In this document: in pieces, positions 1-10,460 of the stretch | Numbering within the stretch: position 1 is the stretch's first letter | Layout of the letters: each line of letters opens with the position of its first letter | Assembly (NCBI GenBank): GCA_949358305.1 | Contig: OX442315.1 | Span: forward strand, 35,118,427-35,182,426 | Direction: 5' to 3' | Source: Strigamia acuminata | Taxonomy: Eukaryota > Arthropoda > Chilopoda > Geophilomorpha > Linotaeniidae | DNA: 64,000 nt | The notes under the pieces: generated by a model | What the model saw: only the letters and a program-made list of their open reading frames with translations | Database searches by the model: none | Told to the model about the DNA's origin: nothing | Made by a program: the position numbers and the translations under genes

Positions 1-103
1 ACAAATAAATTCAATTTAAAACGCTTAAAATTGCAATCAAGTGTTGTGTGAACGTCTATTGTTGCAACAACAAAAAATTCATATGAAACTGAAGAAAAGA
101 TCC

Positions 104-325
104 ATTGTTGAAAAAAAAATAAATTCATTGTTGCGAATAAAAAATTTCATTGTTGAAAAAAAAATACACATTGTTGCAAGAAAATTCATTGTTGAAAAAA
201 AAAATTCATTGTTGAAAAAAAAAACATTGTTGAAAAAAAATATATTGTTGCAAGAAAATTCATTGTTGCAAGAAAATTCATTGTTGCAAGAAAATTCATT
301 GTTGCAAGAAAATTCGATTGTTAGA
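104..325. repeat. 18-bp minisatellite, ATTGTTG-rich
   Basis: A short tandem array. Four near-perfect 18-bp units (ATTGTTGCAAGAAAATTC) run from 244 to 315, preceded by diverged units in which ATTGTTG is followed by A-runs. Because 18 is a multiple of 3 the array stays open in several frames on both strands; those ORFs are not treated as genes. Confidence 0.9.
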
Positions 326-1235
326 TGAACATTTCTTGTTAAAAAATAACATGCTTTTTTCAACAATGTGCATTATCAAATCACAACAATGTTTTTTAAC
401 ATTAAAAAAAATCAATCTTTATGTTTCCATTTCAAATCATCCTAGATTCAACACAACAACAAACGAACCAATTTCTCCTTTCATTCTTTCATTTTTCATC
501 TTTTTCCCATCTCTCCCTCCACAACATTCAACAATTTCCAGATGCAACATTTCGCACTGATATTCCCAACAATCCAAACAGGAAAACTCAAAACAAATTC
601 TAACCCTAATTCCCCTAGATTAACACGAGAAAACTGATGCAATTACACGAACACCCAACAAATCACCCAAAAAACCCACCTAAAACACAACACAAACAAA
701 CAATACCCCAAAAAAAAATTGAAAAACACTGTCCGCCATTTTTGCAACAACGAACGCAATGCAACAAAAAAAAAAAAAAAAAAAAAGAAACTCGGAGTCC
801 TTATGTTAATCGCAGTGCCAACTCCAGCACAAAACGATTTTTTTCGCAGCGTAGACAAGCTCTAATGAAAAACATTCCATCATTGGCGAATTTAATCTCG
901 TTGCCGACCCCTTTCGCGCCGCCCTCCCGCCTCCCACTTTGCTTTCATTGGGTCCTTCAATTTTCATTTTTCAAACCTTTTTTTCTTCTTTTCCTTTCTG
1001 TTCTGCATTTCGGCGTGAAAAAAGGGGGTAGAAATCTTAACGATCTGTTTACGGTTTCATTAAGCATATTAAGAAGGGTTTAAATTAAATTACATAATTT
1101 TTTCCTTCTCGTCATAATTACCCCTTTCGTTCCCCCCACCTTCACTCGTCTAGGTGTTGTGCTCAATTTCATTTTACACATTTTTCAACAAATAATTAAA
1201 TCCCTCGTGTAAATTATCCGGTGCAAAATTAAGGC
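326..1235. other. AT-rich stretch without a recognised gene
   Basis: Low-complexity AT-rich DNA with an A-run at about 769-786. The short ORFs here are lysine-, asparagine- and phenylalanine-rich products of A/T runs and show no domain. A slightly GC-richer patch at about 790-1020 has no splice-site or domain support. Confidence 0.6.
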
Positions 1236-1770
1236 GTGGGCAACCGGGTTCAATTTTTTGAACCGGTCAGGTTTTTTTTTTTTTTTTTTAGATACAATAG
1301 GTCCGAATTATTGCAGTTTGTGTTATTTGAGTTTTAACATTTTAACAGCAAAGTGAGACCGGTCGCGACCGGTTCTAAAATTAATTCTGAATCGATCCAA
1401 TTTTGCAACGCATCTACCTTATTTGTTGTTTCAATAAGCTAGAACTACGTATAACCTTGTAATTACTGTATAAACGTTATGAGATCGGTCGAGATCGGTC
1501 GCAATCGGTCAAAAATCGGCCAAAAATAAATAATTGAATTTTAATATCTTTATAATTTCTTTTTTTTATATTGGTAACAATTTTACCATCAATGACTCGA
1601 CCGGTCCAAAAAACCACAACCGGTCCAAAAAAACCACGACCGGTCAAATTTTTATAAACCCACAAATCTTTTAACAACCAAAAAAACATCGAAAAAATCT
1701 TTTCTCGTTTCACCCCAAATCATCTTTTTTTTCGACCGGTCAAAACCGAACCAAATTCCAACCGGTCTTC
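1236..1770. repeat. cluster of ACCGGT / ATCGGTC motifs
   Basis: About eight copies of the palindrome ACCGGT, several inside GACCGGTC, plus three to four ATCGGTC or ATCGGCC variants, spread irregularly over about 535 bp of otherwise AT-rich DNA. Spacing is not constant, so this is not a simple tandem array. AACCGGTT is the preferred site of Grainyhead/CP2 factors (established knowledge); that these copies are bound is inference. Confidence 0.5.
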
Positions 1771-1829
1771 TTTAGCAAATTCAAATTTAATTCAAATTAA
1801 ACACAAAACGTCACGCGCAAATCAAAACT

Positions 1830-2084
1830 TTAAGCCACTGGTTCCGGATTAGAAATCAGGACCGGGTTGGCGCCCATACAACAGTGTAATTCGGTAGTGT
1901 TGAGAAGAGTGCAGTAGGGATTTGTCGCAATCTGCGACCAATCTGCACATTTGGTAGCGATTGCAGCCGACAGGCAGAGCAAGAGAAAACAGACGTACTC
2001 GGCGCGAGCCCTAATCGGAGTGGGGAAAAGCGGGCTCTGGAAAGTGTCATTCCGTGACAGACGGGCCCCCGAGCTAACCAACAT
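1830..2084 (-). CDS. hypothetical ORF in a GC-rich patch
   Basis: An 84-codon ATG-to-stop ORF in a patch clearly richer in GC than its surroundings. It has a hydrophobic stretch at about residues 31-43 (EYVCFLLLCLSAAIA), then a cysteine-containing tail (KCADWSQ, PYC, HCC). I recognise no family. A second - strand frame is also open across the patch, which weakens the case. It could equally be a conserved non-coding block or an exon of the - strand gene further right. Confidence 0.15.
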   Translation of the reverse strand: MLVSSGARLSRNDTFQSPLFPTPIRARAEYVCFLLLCLSAAIATKCADWSQIATNPYCTLLNTTELHCCMGANPVLISNPEPVA

Positions 2085-2351
2085 TGCTTTCTATTCTTCT
2101 TTATCTCTCTAATCTTGTCTGTTTTCACTGCTAGACTGCGTCACTGCTCCCATTCTGCTCCTCTGCCCACCGAATCGCAAATCATGCCAATATCTCATCA
2201 AAAAAACCTAAAATTTCAATTCTCTTGAAAATCGTCATGAAAACAAATATACAATTTCAAATCTCGTGGCCAACGTCGTGTAAATCGGTGGAGAGAATCG
2301 ATATTTGGTTAAAATGTTAAATAAATTCAAATATTTTCATTTTCAACGCCA

Positions 2352-2930
2352 GTATTGATTAGAATTTGATTTTCTAAGATAAAATCGATTAGAATTTGAT
2401 TTTCTAGGATAAAATCGATTAGAATTTGATTTTCTAGGATAAAATCGATTAGAATTTGATTTTCTTGGATAAAATCGGATAGAATTTGATTTTCTAGGAT
2501 AAAACCGATTAGAATTTGATTTTCTACGATAAAATTGATTAGAATTTAATATTTTCGAATTCTTTTCAACACAAAATCGATTAAATTTGATATTTCCGAA
2601 TTTTTTCAACATAGTATCGATTAGAATTTGGTTTTCTAAGATAAAATCGATTAGAATTTGAGTTTCTTGGACAAAATCGATTAGAATCTGATTTTCTACG
2701 ATAAAATTGATTAGAATTTAATATTTTCGAATTCTTTTCAACATAAAATCGATTAAATTTGATATTTCCGAATTTTTTCAACATAATATCGATTAGAATT
2801 TGATTTTCTAAGATAAATCGATTAAAATTTAATATTTCCGAATTCTTTTCAATATAAAATCGATAAAAATTTGATATTTCCGAATTTTTTCAACATAACA
2901 TCGATTAAAACTTGAACTTCCGACATATTT
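2352..2930. repeat. 30-bp minisatellite with higher-order structure
   Basis: About six tandem 30-bp units (GATTAGAATTTGATTTTCTA followed by GGATAAAATC) occupy 2352-2545. From 2546 the pattern changes to a composite unit mixing the 30-bp monomer with about 40-bp variants containing TTTTCGAATTCTTTTCAACA, and this composite repeats to about 2930. The - strand stays open because the monomer is a multiple of 3; the apparent Asn/Arg/Phe-rich proteins are artefacts. Confidence 0.92.
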
Positions 2931-3590
2931 CGAAACCAAAATAAAAAAAAATTTAAAAAAACACCAAAAACAAATCTTAATTTCTCAAAAATTAAAAAAA
3001 AACAAAATCAAATAAAAACATCGAAACTAAATATTGTCGATAACACCAAAAATTTAAAAACCTAAATCCCAACTTCTCCCCAACCAACCAAAAAAAACCA
3101 AAAAAACACCCGAAAAGACAAGAACAATCACACCAGAAAACAAACGACAACAAAGGCGTTGTTGCACCAGTTTTTCAATCCGTGTTTTAGTGGCACCCTG
3201 ATTCAAAACCCAGTCCCCACTGGACAAACACAAAGTGGTGTCCATCCACCGAGCTCCCACACATCAACCTCACAAAACAAGACCCAAAAAAAGAAGAAAA
3301 AAAGAAAAAAGAAAAAAAACAGTCGAGGAAAGGTGATGATTTAAGAGCAACGGCGAAGATTGTGTTTGCTCGTGCGCAGCCCAAGAGAAACACAGTGGGG
3401 GCGCCAAGAAAACACACTCTCACTGTCTAACACTGAGTCAATATTTGCACTCACATTTAGGCCTAATCGTTCACGTTATTGGCTTTGATGGAGTCACCAT
3501 TTAAGGATAAATAAAAATGAAACGTTCCCACCTATAAAAGCCAATGTAAATATGGCAAAAAGCAAATAAATAAACACAATGTACACACTC
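2931..3590. other. intergenic, no gene recognised
   Basis: A-rich DNA, then a GC-richer patch at 3140-3290 and another at 3340-3430. Overlapping ORFs occur on both strands but none has a domain, favourable start context or splice sites. The patches may be regulatory. Confidence 0.5.
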
Positions 3591-3595
3591 CTGAT

Positions 3596-3944
3596 TCAAT
3601 CAAAATGGGATAATTCAATTGTTGCCATGACTACATCTCTATCTTGCTTTTTAACCCCTTCACTACACTCAACACGTCGCCCCAACATCCTCCCCACAAC
3701 ATCCTCTGGGGATGTCCATCCATCACAAATGAGGTCCTGTTGGAATGTTGATAATCGGATGCTCAATATAGGGGAGAAAGTCAATGAGTCCGTCCTCTGC
3801 ATCTGCCAACTGTTTATTGCACTCTTCATTGTATACTATTAGAAATTGCTCGTGGACAGTGTGTCCTCTAATTTGTTTGGGATAATAAATCAAATCATCA
3901 ATTTCAAAGGGCGACACTCGTATTCTATTGCCCGACAAAGACAT
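3596..3944 (-). pseudogene. coding-like fragment, unknown family, with a frame change
   Basis: The - strand from 3944 encodes 73 residues that look protein-like and are not low-complexity (for example FEIDDLIYYPKQIRGHTVHE and EECNKQLADAEDGLIDFLPY). This frame stops near 3723, but the next frame continues with comparable composition (DLICDGWTSPEDVVGRMLGR) to about 3596. That suggests one ancestral coding sequence with a frameshift, or two exons. I do not recognise the family. A MITE-A fragment lies immediately upstream on the same strand, so it may belong to a decayed transposable element. Confidence 0.3.
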
Positions 3945-3967
3945 TTGGGGCGTTCAAGAGTAGAATG

Positions 3968-4029
3968 AAATACGGAAACAGATGCGGCTGCTATTCGAGG
4001 GCGACTCTTAATCGGTAAAATACGGTATT
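3968..4029. mobile_element. MITE family A, terminal fragment
   Basis: Carries the family's terminal sequence (TTCGAGGGCGACTCTTAATC followed by GGTAAAATACGGTATT). The next ~95 bp (to about 4125) are also shared with the sequence following the copy at 9149-9257, so both copies sit in a larger common repeat. Confidence 0.7.
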
Positions 4030-4140
4030 GCCTACGCTTCGTCTAGAAATTCTGCATTCGAGAATAAAAATACTTGTTTTAACAATTTTAGTTTAAGTGT
4101 ATTTTAAGTTTAAATTTTGTGTATGAAACTTTTGCAGAGT

Positions 4141-4400
4141 CGTGCAGGGAAACCAATATCGTGGCGGCACTTTTGGGTACGAGATCTGATGACGCGTAAA
4201 CGGAAGTCTAGTTAGACTTCTAAACTCTATGTTTAGAAAATCTCATGAAACGGTCATGTCCGTCCGTCCGTCCGTCCGTCTGTCGTCAACGATTCCGCAA
4301 AAACTACCGCAGCTAGAGAATAACCTCTAACCTAGAGAATTTCAATCATACAGAGGAACAAGGTTTAGAAGTCTAATATGTAATGCTTCCCTGCATTACA
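4141..4400. mobile_element. inverted-repeat element with internal (CCGT)n
   Basis: Two nested inverted repeats bound this segment: GCAGGGAA at 4144-4151 with TTCCCTGC at 4387-4394, and the perfect 12-mer AGACTTCTAAAC at 4214-4225 with GTTTAGAAGTCT at 4363-4374. A CCGT microsatellite lies between at about 4255-4280. No ORF. Probably a small non-autonomous DNA transposon; I could not define a target duplication. Confidence 0.45.
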
Positions 4401-7400
4401 GATGTTTACTTGTTTTTACTCATATTTTCTCAATTACAACCTTCTGTTCCTGTTTTAAGACATGTAAACCCCTTTTTTAACATAATAAATCTTGTCTCTA
4501 CCTACCATCACCTATCCAAGTACCAATCAGACCCAATGCCGCTTAACTTCTGCGTTGTAATAGGAACAGATGATCAACTTATTAATCACACAACTGGATA
4601 ACATGTACTTGAATAATCATCATAATTGCAACAATAGAATTGCTGGCCTACATCTTGAAGCCACTGCATAGTGTAACTTTGGCATTTTATTTCCGCCTTT
4701 GCTTTCCGCTTTTATTATCCCATTCCCTAATTTGAACCATTTGCAAGTATCAAACAGAGAAACCAGATTTGGCTGTTGGTGTCTTGGCAAACAACATTAA
4801 AGCAGTGCAGTTGCAGGTGCACCGATGCTGAGTGGGCGGGCAAGGATGAAAAGTGCCAGCGTCTGCTTAGCGTTCGTTCGACCGCGGGTTTACGATTTGC
4901 TTCTGTAAAATTCATCTCCCATATGAACAACCCGTTTTATGACCTGCCACACTGAATAAGATGAGGCAGAGGACCACAACCTTATTAAGAAAGATGGCAC
5001 GAGTCTATACCAATCTACGTGCTCGCCCTTTCTACCATATTCGCCCGTTAAGTTTTGATTCTGATTGAATCTCTGGAAAAGACCTTCCCTTCCACTCCTG
5101 GCATTCTTGTCAAAACTTTATACAGCCAAATCCAATTTAATACCAACTAATGTTGGAGCGATGCAAGGGCACGTGCACGCCATTCTTTCGACATTTAAAT
5201 GTAAAGTATTGTAAACACTTCTGCGGGACGACTTTCTTAAGGACCCAACCTTGCATTAACATTAGTATCTTGCCCACAGATAATAAAAAAAAGACAAGGA
5301 TTTAACCTAAAACATGGTTTCTCTGAATATCGAAGCTTCATAAGTGTAACAAAATTGTATTGTAAGTCACATGAAAACAACTGATTAACCAAATCAAAAT
5401 AAACGTTACGAGTTTGTGATTCCTTGATCAACTGATTTTTATTGGAAAACATGACATCTTCCACTCTACTAACAGAAGTGTAAATCCTTTATTGTTCAAA
5501 CCTGATCAACCGTCGCTAGGGAAAACTATGGAAGCTGCACGATGTCTAAGCATGACGCTCCTGCATGATGCCTTGCACATTGCATTACTAACAATACAAT
5601 GTTATAATTTCCTAATGTGCTCAAACCTGCACAATTCCTTGTGGTGCAAATACTTGTACATCAAACACCGAGAGCTGGAAAACCCGGTTGGAGGCAAATG
5701 GCAGTACGCCCAAGTGAAGATAAACAAAAGCTTGGATGCTTCGACTATCCGCAATTGCATTTTTGTTCAGCAGGCCTTTTTGGCGTATTTACCAAAATGC
5801 AGATAAAATGTGCAAATAACAACAATGTTTTTCCACTTATTATTGCAGAATGCTAAAAGAATCTTAAAATTCTTTCCAGCATGAGTTTTTACCTCGTGCA
5901 TTACCGTATTATTTTTATTATTATTATTTCATTATTATTATTAGAAAATAAAATATAAGCAATTTTTAAATCTGTGCGTTTCCCGCGGGTGCCCGATAGC
6001 GCTGAATTTTTCTCCTCCGCCAACACCACAGCTTGAAAATTGCGGGCTGTTAATTTGCTCGCTTCACGATGCGACGGATAATTAACTTGTTTGCAGCTCA
6101 TTGGCTAATGAGAGGCAGCCACATCCTCCCCCTCCACACACTTGGCTACGATGCTTTGCATGTGATAATAATAGACTCCCAGCTGAGATATATGGACTCC
6201 CCTTGGCAGCGACCGTGTGGAACGCGGGTTCGGAACGCGGTCCACAATCTTCATTTTTCCCTTTTAATTAATGCTTCCCCCGTATTAATCAACTTCAGAT
6301 TTCCACCCATTAATCTCTGTCGGTTTAAAATTCCAAAATACAAAAATTAACATTAAAACAAATAAAAGAAAAAAAATTTCCATTCTCTAACAAGGAGACC
6401 GCAGGAGTGTGTCCTTCACAATTGTTTAACTTTTGTCAAAATAAAGTATTGTTATTATCTAAACAGTCAATATTTTCATTATTTAAATGCAACGCTCTTT
6501 CACATTGTTACAAACAGTCAAAACACACAGGATTCTTTACTGTGTGTAGAATCATCCTTTTTTCATTTTTTGAGTAAAAAGGTCAAGTGTAGCACTACAC
6601 TTGGTGATTAGCCTGTTCAAAACTTACTCTGGAACCCAGGTAATTTGATATCTCATGACATATGACATCACAGCTTTGTTCACCAACATGACTGACTGCA
6701 TGAATAGTAGGCATAGTCGTAAAGTCTTGTTTAACCCTTCTAATACCCCGTCCGCACTTTATAACTAATTGTATAAATGTAGTGCGAACACAGCTAGCTT
6801 ATCAGTTTTGAAACTAGATATAATTATCTAGTTTTGGGAACTGGATCAGCTAGTTATAAGCTGGTTTTACTAGCTTGTGATGTCATGCTACCCAGAATGC
6901 ATCCCATTGCAGGGCAAACCATCATGGCTACCATGTAAACCACATGGAGAATAATAAATAAATTCAATAAAATTTATATTGTTGGCATTAACTATTCCTG
7001 GTAATGTCTGCACTTATTGCCGAGTAGTGCCTTAAAACAGTGCAAACGGTCTGGCTTAACAACTTAAGCTAGGCTAATTTTTATTGAGCTAAGCTAGCCC
7101 AAAATCCATCTAGCCTGTGTAGCGCGGAAGGGCTACGCGTTTAGGGACAATTTTCAGGTCAATTAGTTAAAGCGCCGTTTAGATTTTTTTAAGTTCGCTA
7201 CTAACTTCATAGTCGTTGCAAACAATGATAATAAAAACATATTCACCAACTAGTGGTGAATTTAAACACTACTGGTAAAAGCCAAAAGCTGTTAACTGCA
7301 GCGCTCTATACTAAGGCAGAGAAGCCAACTTAATAGTTTTGCTGGAGTTTTAAGGGGCAGAAAATTTCCATTTAGCATAATTAATTAATTGAATGTCCAA

Positions 7401-7560
7401 TGACTTAAAATTTCAGCATAATATAAATAAAATCACAAATTTTCACACAAAAAAACTAAATAAAGTTTTTTTTCTTATTCAACAAAGTGGTTGTCCCAAA
7501 ACAGCCTAAACCGGCCGCCATTTTCCAAGTTAGATCGGGCTAAGCAGTTTAAAAAGCATT
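4401..7560. other. non-coding stretch with a few GC-richer islands
   Basis: No coding region can be supported. GC-richer islands at about 4790-4930, 4960-5120, 5490-5760 and 6060-6260 contain ORFs on either strand without domains. The last includes an octamer-like ATGCTTTGCAT and could be a regulatory block. At 6584-6603 there is a perfect palindrome with two NK2-type CAAGTG sites. At about 6724-7130 there is a decayed relative of the large inverted-repeat element at 33787-34548 (AATACC... and GTGCGAACA motifs). Confidence 0.5.
6584..6603. promoter_or_regulatory. palindrome with paired CAAGTG sites
   Basis: CAAGTGTAG and its exact complement CTACACTTG are separated by two bases. CAAGTG is the core recognised by NK2-class homeodomains (established knowledge). 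Use as a binding site is inference. Confidence 0.3.
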
Positions 7561-7589
7561 TTAAACGTATTTTAGTAAAATTATAAAAA

Positions 7590-7880
7590 CACAAAAAAAA
7601 TAAGAAAAAGACGTTTATTTGAAAAGCTGCTGGTCACGTGCCGCGTGCCCATTTCATTAAACCCTTGAGCGTGCAGAGTCGAGAGAAGCGGGCAATCACG
7701 GCCAGGCCGGAGCCGGAGCAACGGCGAAGCGTCCACCTGTGATGAAGTTAGCAGGATAAGCCCGAAGCACGAGCACCGCCGGCCCCCGAGCAATCAGTGC
7801 ACGACTCGTCCCTGGCGGCCGTCACCAAACACGGCGACAGTGCGCGGGACGAGGACGAAGATATAAAGGAGCGAGTGTCG
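7590..7880. promoter_or_regulatory. GC-rich island, function unknown
   Basis: A CpG-bearing block of about 290 bp in AT-rich DNA. Both strands are open here in several frames, as expected of GC-rich DNA without selection for coding, and neither strand gives a recognisable domain. It lies downstream of the visible exons of the - strand gene and could be an enhancer, a UTR or an unrecognised exon. Confidence 0.3.
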
Positions 7881-8262
7881 TGCATACAAACAACCCTCGG
7901 GCTCGATGGACATACGCGGCTCCTTGATTTGTACCGAGATGAAAGAAAATCCCTCTTCCCTTTCCATTCTTCAAAGTTACTTATCAAATTCCGGCTCCTC
8001 TCAATCTGCATTGAACAAACGTCGTATATCTTATTCACTCGACATTTTCTTTTTGTATCGGTGTTTTTGCATTTTGCATTTGCAAGGGAATCGGGTGCAA
8101 TTTGTGTACACGCAACTTCGGCTCGGTCTGAAACAACAAATCCGTCCTTAGGCGACTGGATACGCAACGAAGTTTTACATAAAACAACTGAAATCGACCG
8201 GTAACCGCCGTTCAAATCAAAGCCGGCAGCCATTGGCAGTGTTGTATGCGTTACTGGAATTT

Positions 8263-8517
8263 GGTAACTACACTCTGTCTGACCTTAAGAATAGAGAAAA
8301 CTTCCATTGGTCGAAACCTTTTCACTGGTGTGGTGATACTTAGAAGTAGAACAATACACCAGGTTTTAATAATACATCAGGTTTTATTAAACACTTCGTT
8401 GTGGTTTTTAATGGAATTCTTTGTGTGAATAGTATGATCGCGATCACACACTCCACGGTAAGGAGTAATAAGACTGGAGTTTTCTCTATTCTTAAGGTCA
8501 GACAGAGTATAGTTACC
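8263..8517. mobile_element. MITE with ~43-bp inverted repeats
   Basis: The left arm (8263-8305, GTCTGACCTTAAGAATAGAG) and right arm (8476-8517) are reverse complements with few mismatches. There is no transposase ORF. GTAACCGTTACCGTTAC-like sequence follows the right arm, and CAGTGTTG lies just left, so the element may be part of a larger, decayed hAT-like unit. Confidence 0.7.
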
Positions 8518-9148
8518 GTTACCGTTACTTGGCCAAAAAAGTAACTAGTTACCAACCGTTACCGTTACATTTTTGTTGGTCCAAAAATACATTTTGGTTA
8601 GGACGTTGGAAAACAATTAGTCGTAAAATCACTTTTAGCAAAAAATAAAAAGCTAAAATCACTTTTGCCGCTAAAAGCAAAAGCTAAAGCTAAAAATCAA
8701 TTTCTGCCACTTTCCTTCACTTTGATTTCTGCAAAATTACATCACCTCCTACTAAGTGAAAGTGACAGCACCCGAAGCAGTCAAAATGGCATGTCCAGAG
8801 TAGCAGACCATAGGTGACAAGACCACAGTCTGTGCTTGGAATCTTGATACTAAATTCGAACTGCGCATTCCTATCTGAACAAACACAATGACACAAACAA
8901 ACAACGGCCAATATTCTTCCCAAGTCAAAGTAGATTTTTCACCCCGACATTTACACGCACAAGCAAAAAGAAATTTCACTTTGAATTCGGCGTCAAGCCA
9001 CCACATAACCGATCATGCAGATTTTTTAATTTTATTTTCACTCATAAAAGAACATCCATTATGATTATCACGAAATTTGCATTCCGATCATTAGTTTAAA
9101 GGTAATGTTTTGTTCTATAAATCAAAACGGCAAGTACGAATTATAAAC
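8518..9148. other. non-coding, no gene recognised
   Basis: AT-rich DNA with short degenerate repeats (GTTACCGTTAC, GCTAAAATCACTTTT). The - strand ORFs at 8717-9006 are cysteine-rich but have no start context, splice sites or domain. Confidence 0.5.
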
Positions 9149-9257
9149 ATTACCGTATTTAATCGATTAAGAGCTGCAGCGCTTATTCAAAACCGCCATT
9201 TTTGTCTCAGCTGCGGCTACTATTCGAGGGCGACTCTTAATCGGCAAAATACGGTAT
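9149..9257. mobile_element. MITE family A, short internally deleted copy
   Basis: Both termini are present: TTACCGTATTTAATCGATTA at the left and the complement of the family end (CTTAATCGGCAAAATACGGT) at the right. Compared with the 261-bp copy at 49371-49631, most of the interior is deleted. Confidence 0.75.
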
Positions 9258-9488
9258 TGCCTGCGCTTCTTCAATAATTTCTGCATTCAAAAATAAAAAT
9301 ACTTGCGTTTTAACAATTTTAGTTTAAGTGTATTTTAAGTTTAAATTTTGGGTATGAGAATTTCAACTATTTTTTAAAACTGTATTTAAGTTTTCTTTCA
9401 GTCGTAGTGGGCATGCGCGCACCATTTAAACACCAAAACCTGTATTAATCAGCCAAACAAGACTAAATAAAAGAAATATAGGACTTAC

Positions 9489-9716
9489 CGTTAGCCGAAT
9501 ACAATCGGCCGTCGAGATAGGTGAAGAGCGGCGGATACCGCGGCACGAACGGAAAGAGCGGCGGCAACGGCGGATCCGTCGACGACGACGGCTTGAGTCC
9601 CAGCGTGCCACAGGACCAAAGCCCCCCGCAGTAAGACAGGCCCAGCGGAGTGCCAGACAGCAGGGACAGCGGCGGCGGAGACAAGGGCGACACAAGACCC
9701 CCGCTTTGGACAAGTC
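9489..9716 (-). CDS. coding exon 2 of an unidentified proline-rich protein (probable transcription factor)
   Basis: This exon has a good acceptor (TTTCGTTGCAG before 9716) and a consensus donor (GTAAGTCC after 9489). It is 228 nt, phase 1 at both ends, and continues the frame of the exon at 12407-12584. The peptide is rich in proline, leucine, glycine and serine (LSPPPLSLLSGTPLGLSYC, then PPLPPLFPFVPRYPPLFTYL) and ends in SANG. It is GC-rich against a very AT-rich background, as expected for coding DNA. The composition fits the N-terminal region of a developmental transcription factor. I looked for a homeodomain, zinc finger, HMG box or nuclear-receptor finger on the - strand below 9489 and saw none, so the diagnostic exon is probably left of the window or unrecognised. 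Confidence 0.65.
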
Positions 9717-9984
9717 CTGCAACGAAATCAATAAAACAGAAAAGGGTTAGGCTTAAACCAAACATCGCAGCCAGAGGCCTATGTTTATATTTGGCTCGAA
9801 AGCAGGCGTTTCTAATTGCATTCAACCCTTTGGTCCCGCTCGATGGGAATCCAATCAAGGATGTGTAAGCAATAATGGCGCCAACGTGGTTGACCCTTTC
9901 CTTGGTGAGATGGTCCCGCGAGAAGAAAGCTGTTAATGTGTAAGATTGCCGCCAGGGTCGTAGTTAATCAACTGATTAAGAGTG

Positions 9985-10260
9985 GGCACCAATTAACCTA
10001 TGCAAGAGATGCAGGCCGCGCTGTAAACGATCATCGAGCACGGGGCCCCGAGCGCCCGCGTCGAGAAAAGAAAACAACCTGACCCCATGGCTTACATAAA
10101 TACACGGCCGTCTATGATTAATACGGGGCGAATGCAGCCCAACAGGCCCTCGGGACTGCAATATCGAACGAGATCTGCTCCGACTTAGAAACACGCACTC
10201 TCGGCTCGGCTCGACTCGCCGCACAGTCAGGCTGCACTGCAATGTGCATGCGGTGCGGAC
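9985..10260. promoter_or_regulatory. GC-rich island in intron of the - strand gene
   Basis: A CpG-rich block between the two exons of the - strand gene. Both strands carry unrelated ORFs with no domain. A candidate intronic enhancer or alternative promoter, judged only from base composition and position. Confidence 0.3.
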
Positions 10261-10339
10261 GGCGCAAACAAAACAAATACGGACTACTGTACGAGTATTT
10301 GTTTAATCCTACACACGAATTGCATTCAATCACATTTAT

Positions 10340-10460
10340 TTTAGTCTTCTTGATCAATTTAGACGTTTGTTTTAGTCGTTTTGGTCAATTTAGACATTAA
10401 ATTCACTCGTTTCGGTCAATTTAGATGTTAAATTCAGTCGTTTTGGTCAATTTAGACCCA
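10340..10460. repeat. ~36-bp tandem repeat, about 3-4 units
   Basis: Units contain CGTTTTGGTCAATTTAGAC with small variations (the first diverged to CTTGATCAATTTAGAC). The array lies in the intron of the - strand gene. Confidence 0.85.

Noticed and set aside
2343-2784. - strand ORFs with Asn/Arg/Phe/Tyr repeats
   Set aside because: Direct translations of the 30-bp minisatellite; open only because the period is a multiple of 3.
4255-4280. (CCGT)n as a telomeric or functional repeat
   Set aside because: A short microsatellite inside an inverted-repeat element; not a telomere motif.
7748-8233. 161-codon - strand ORF and 135-codon + strand ORF over the same segment
   Set aside because: Both strands are open, neither has a domain or splice support; the GC-rich patch explains the openness.
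1-9488. Homeodomain or other DNA-binding exon for the - strand gene
   Set aside because: No WFQNRR-like, zinc-finger, HMG or nuclear-receptor pattern was found on the - strand, so I do not assign the gene to a family despite a vague resemblance to N-termini of Not/Emx-type homeobox proteins.
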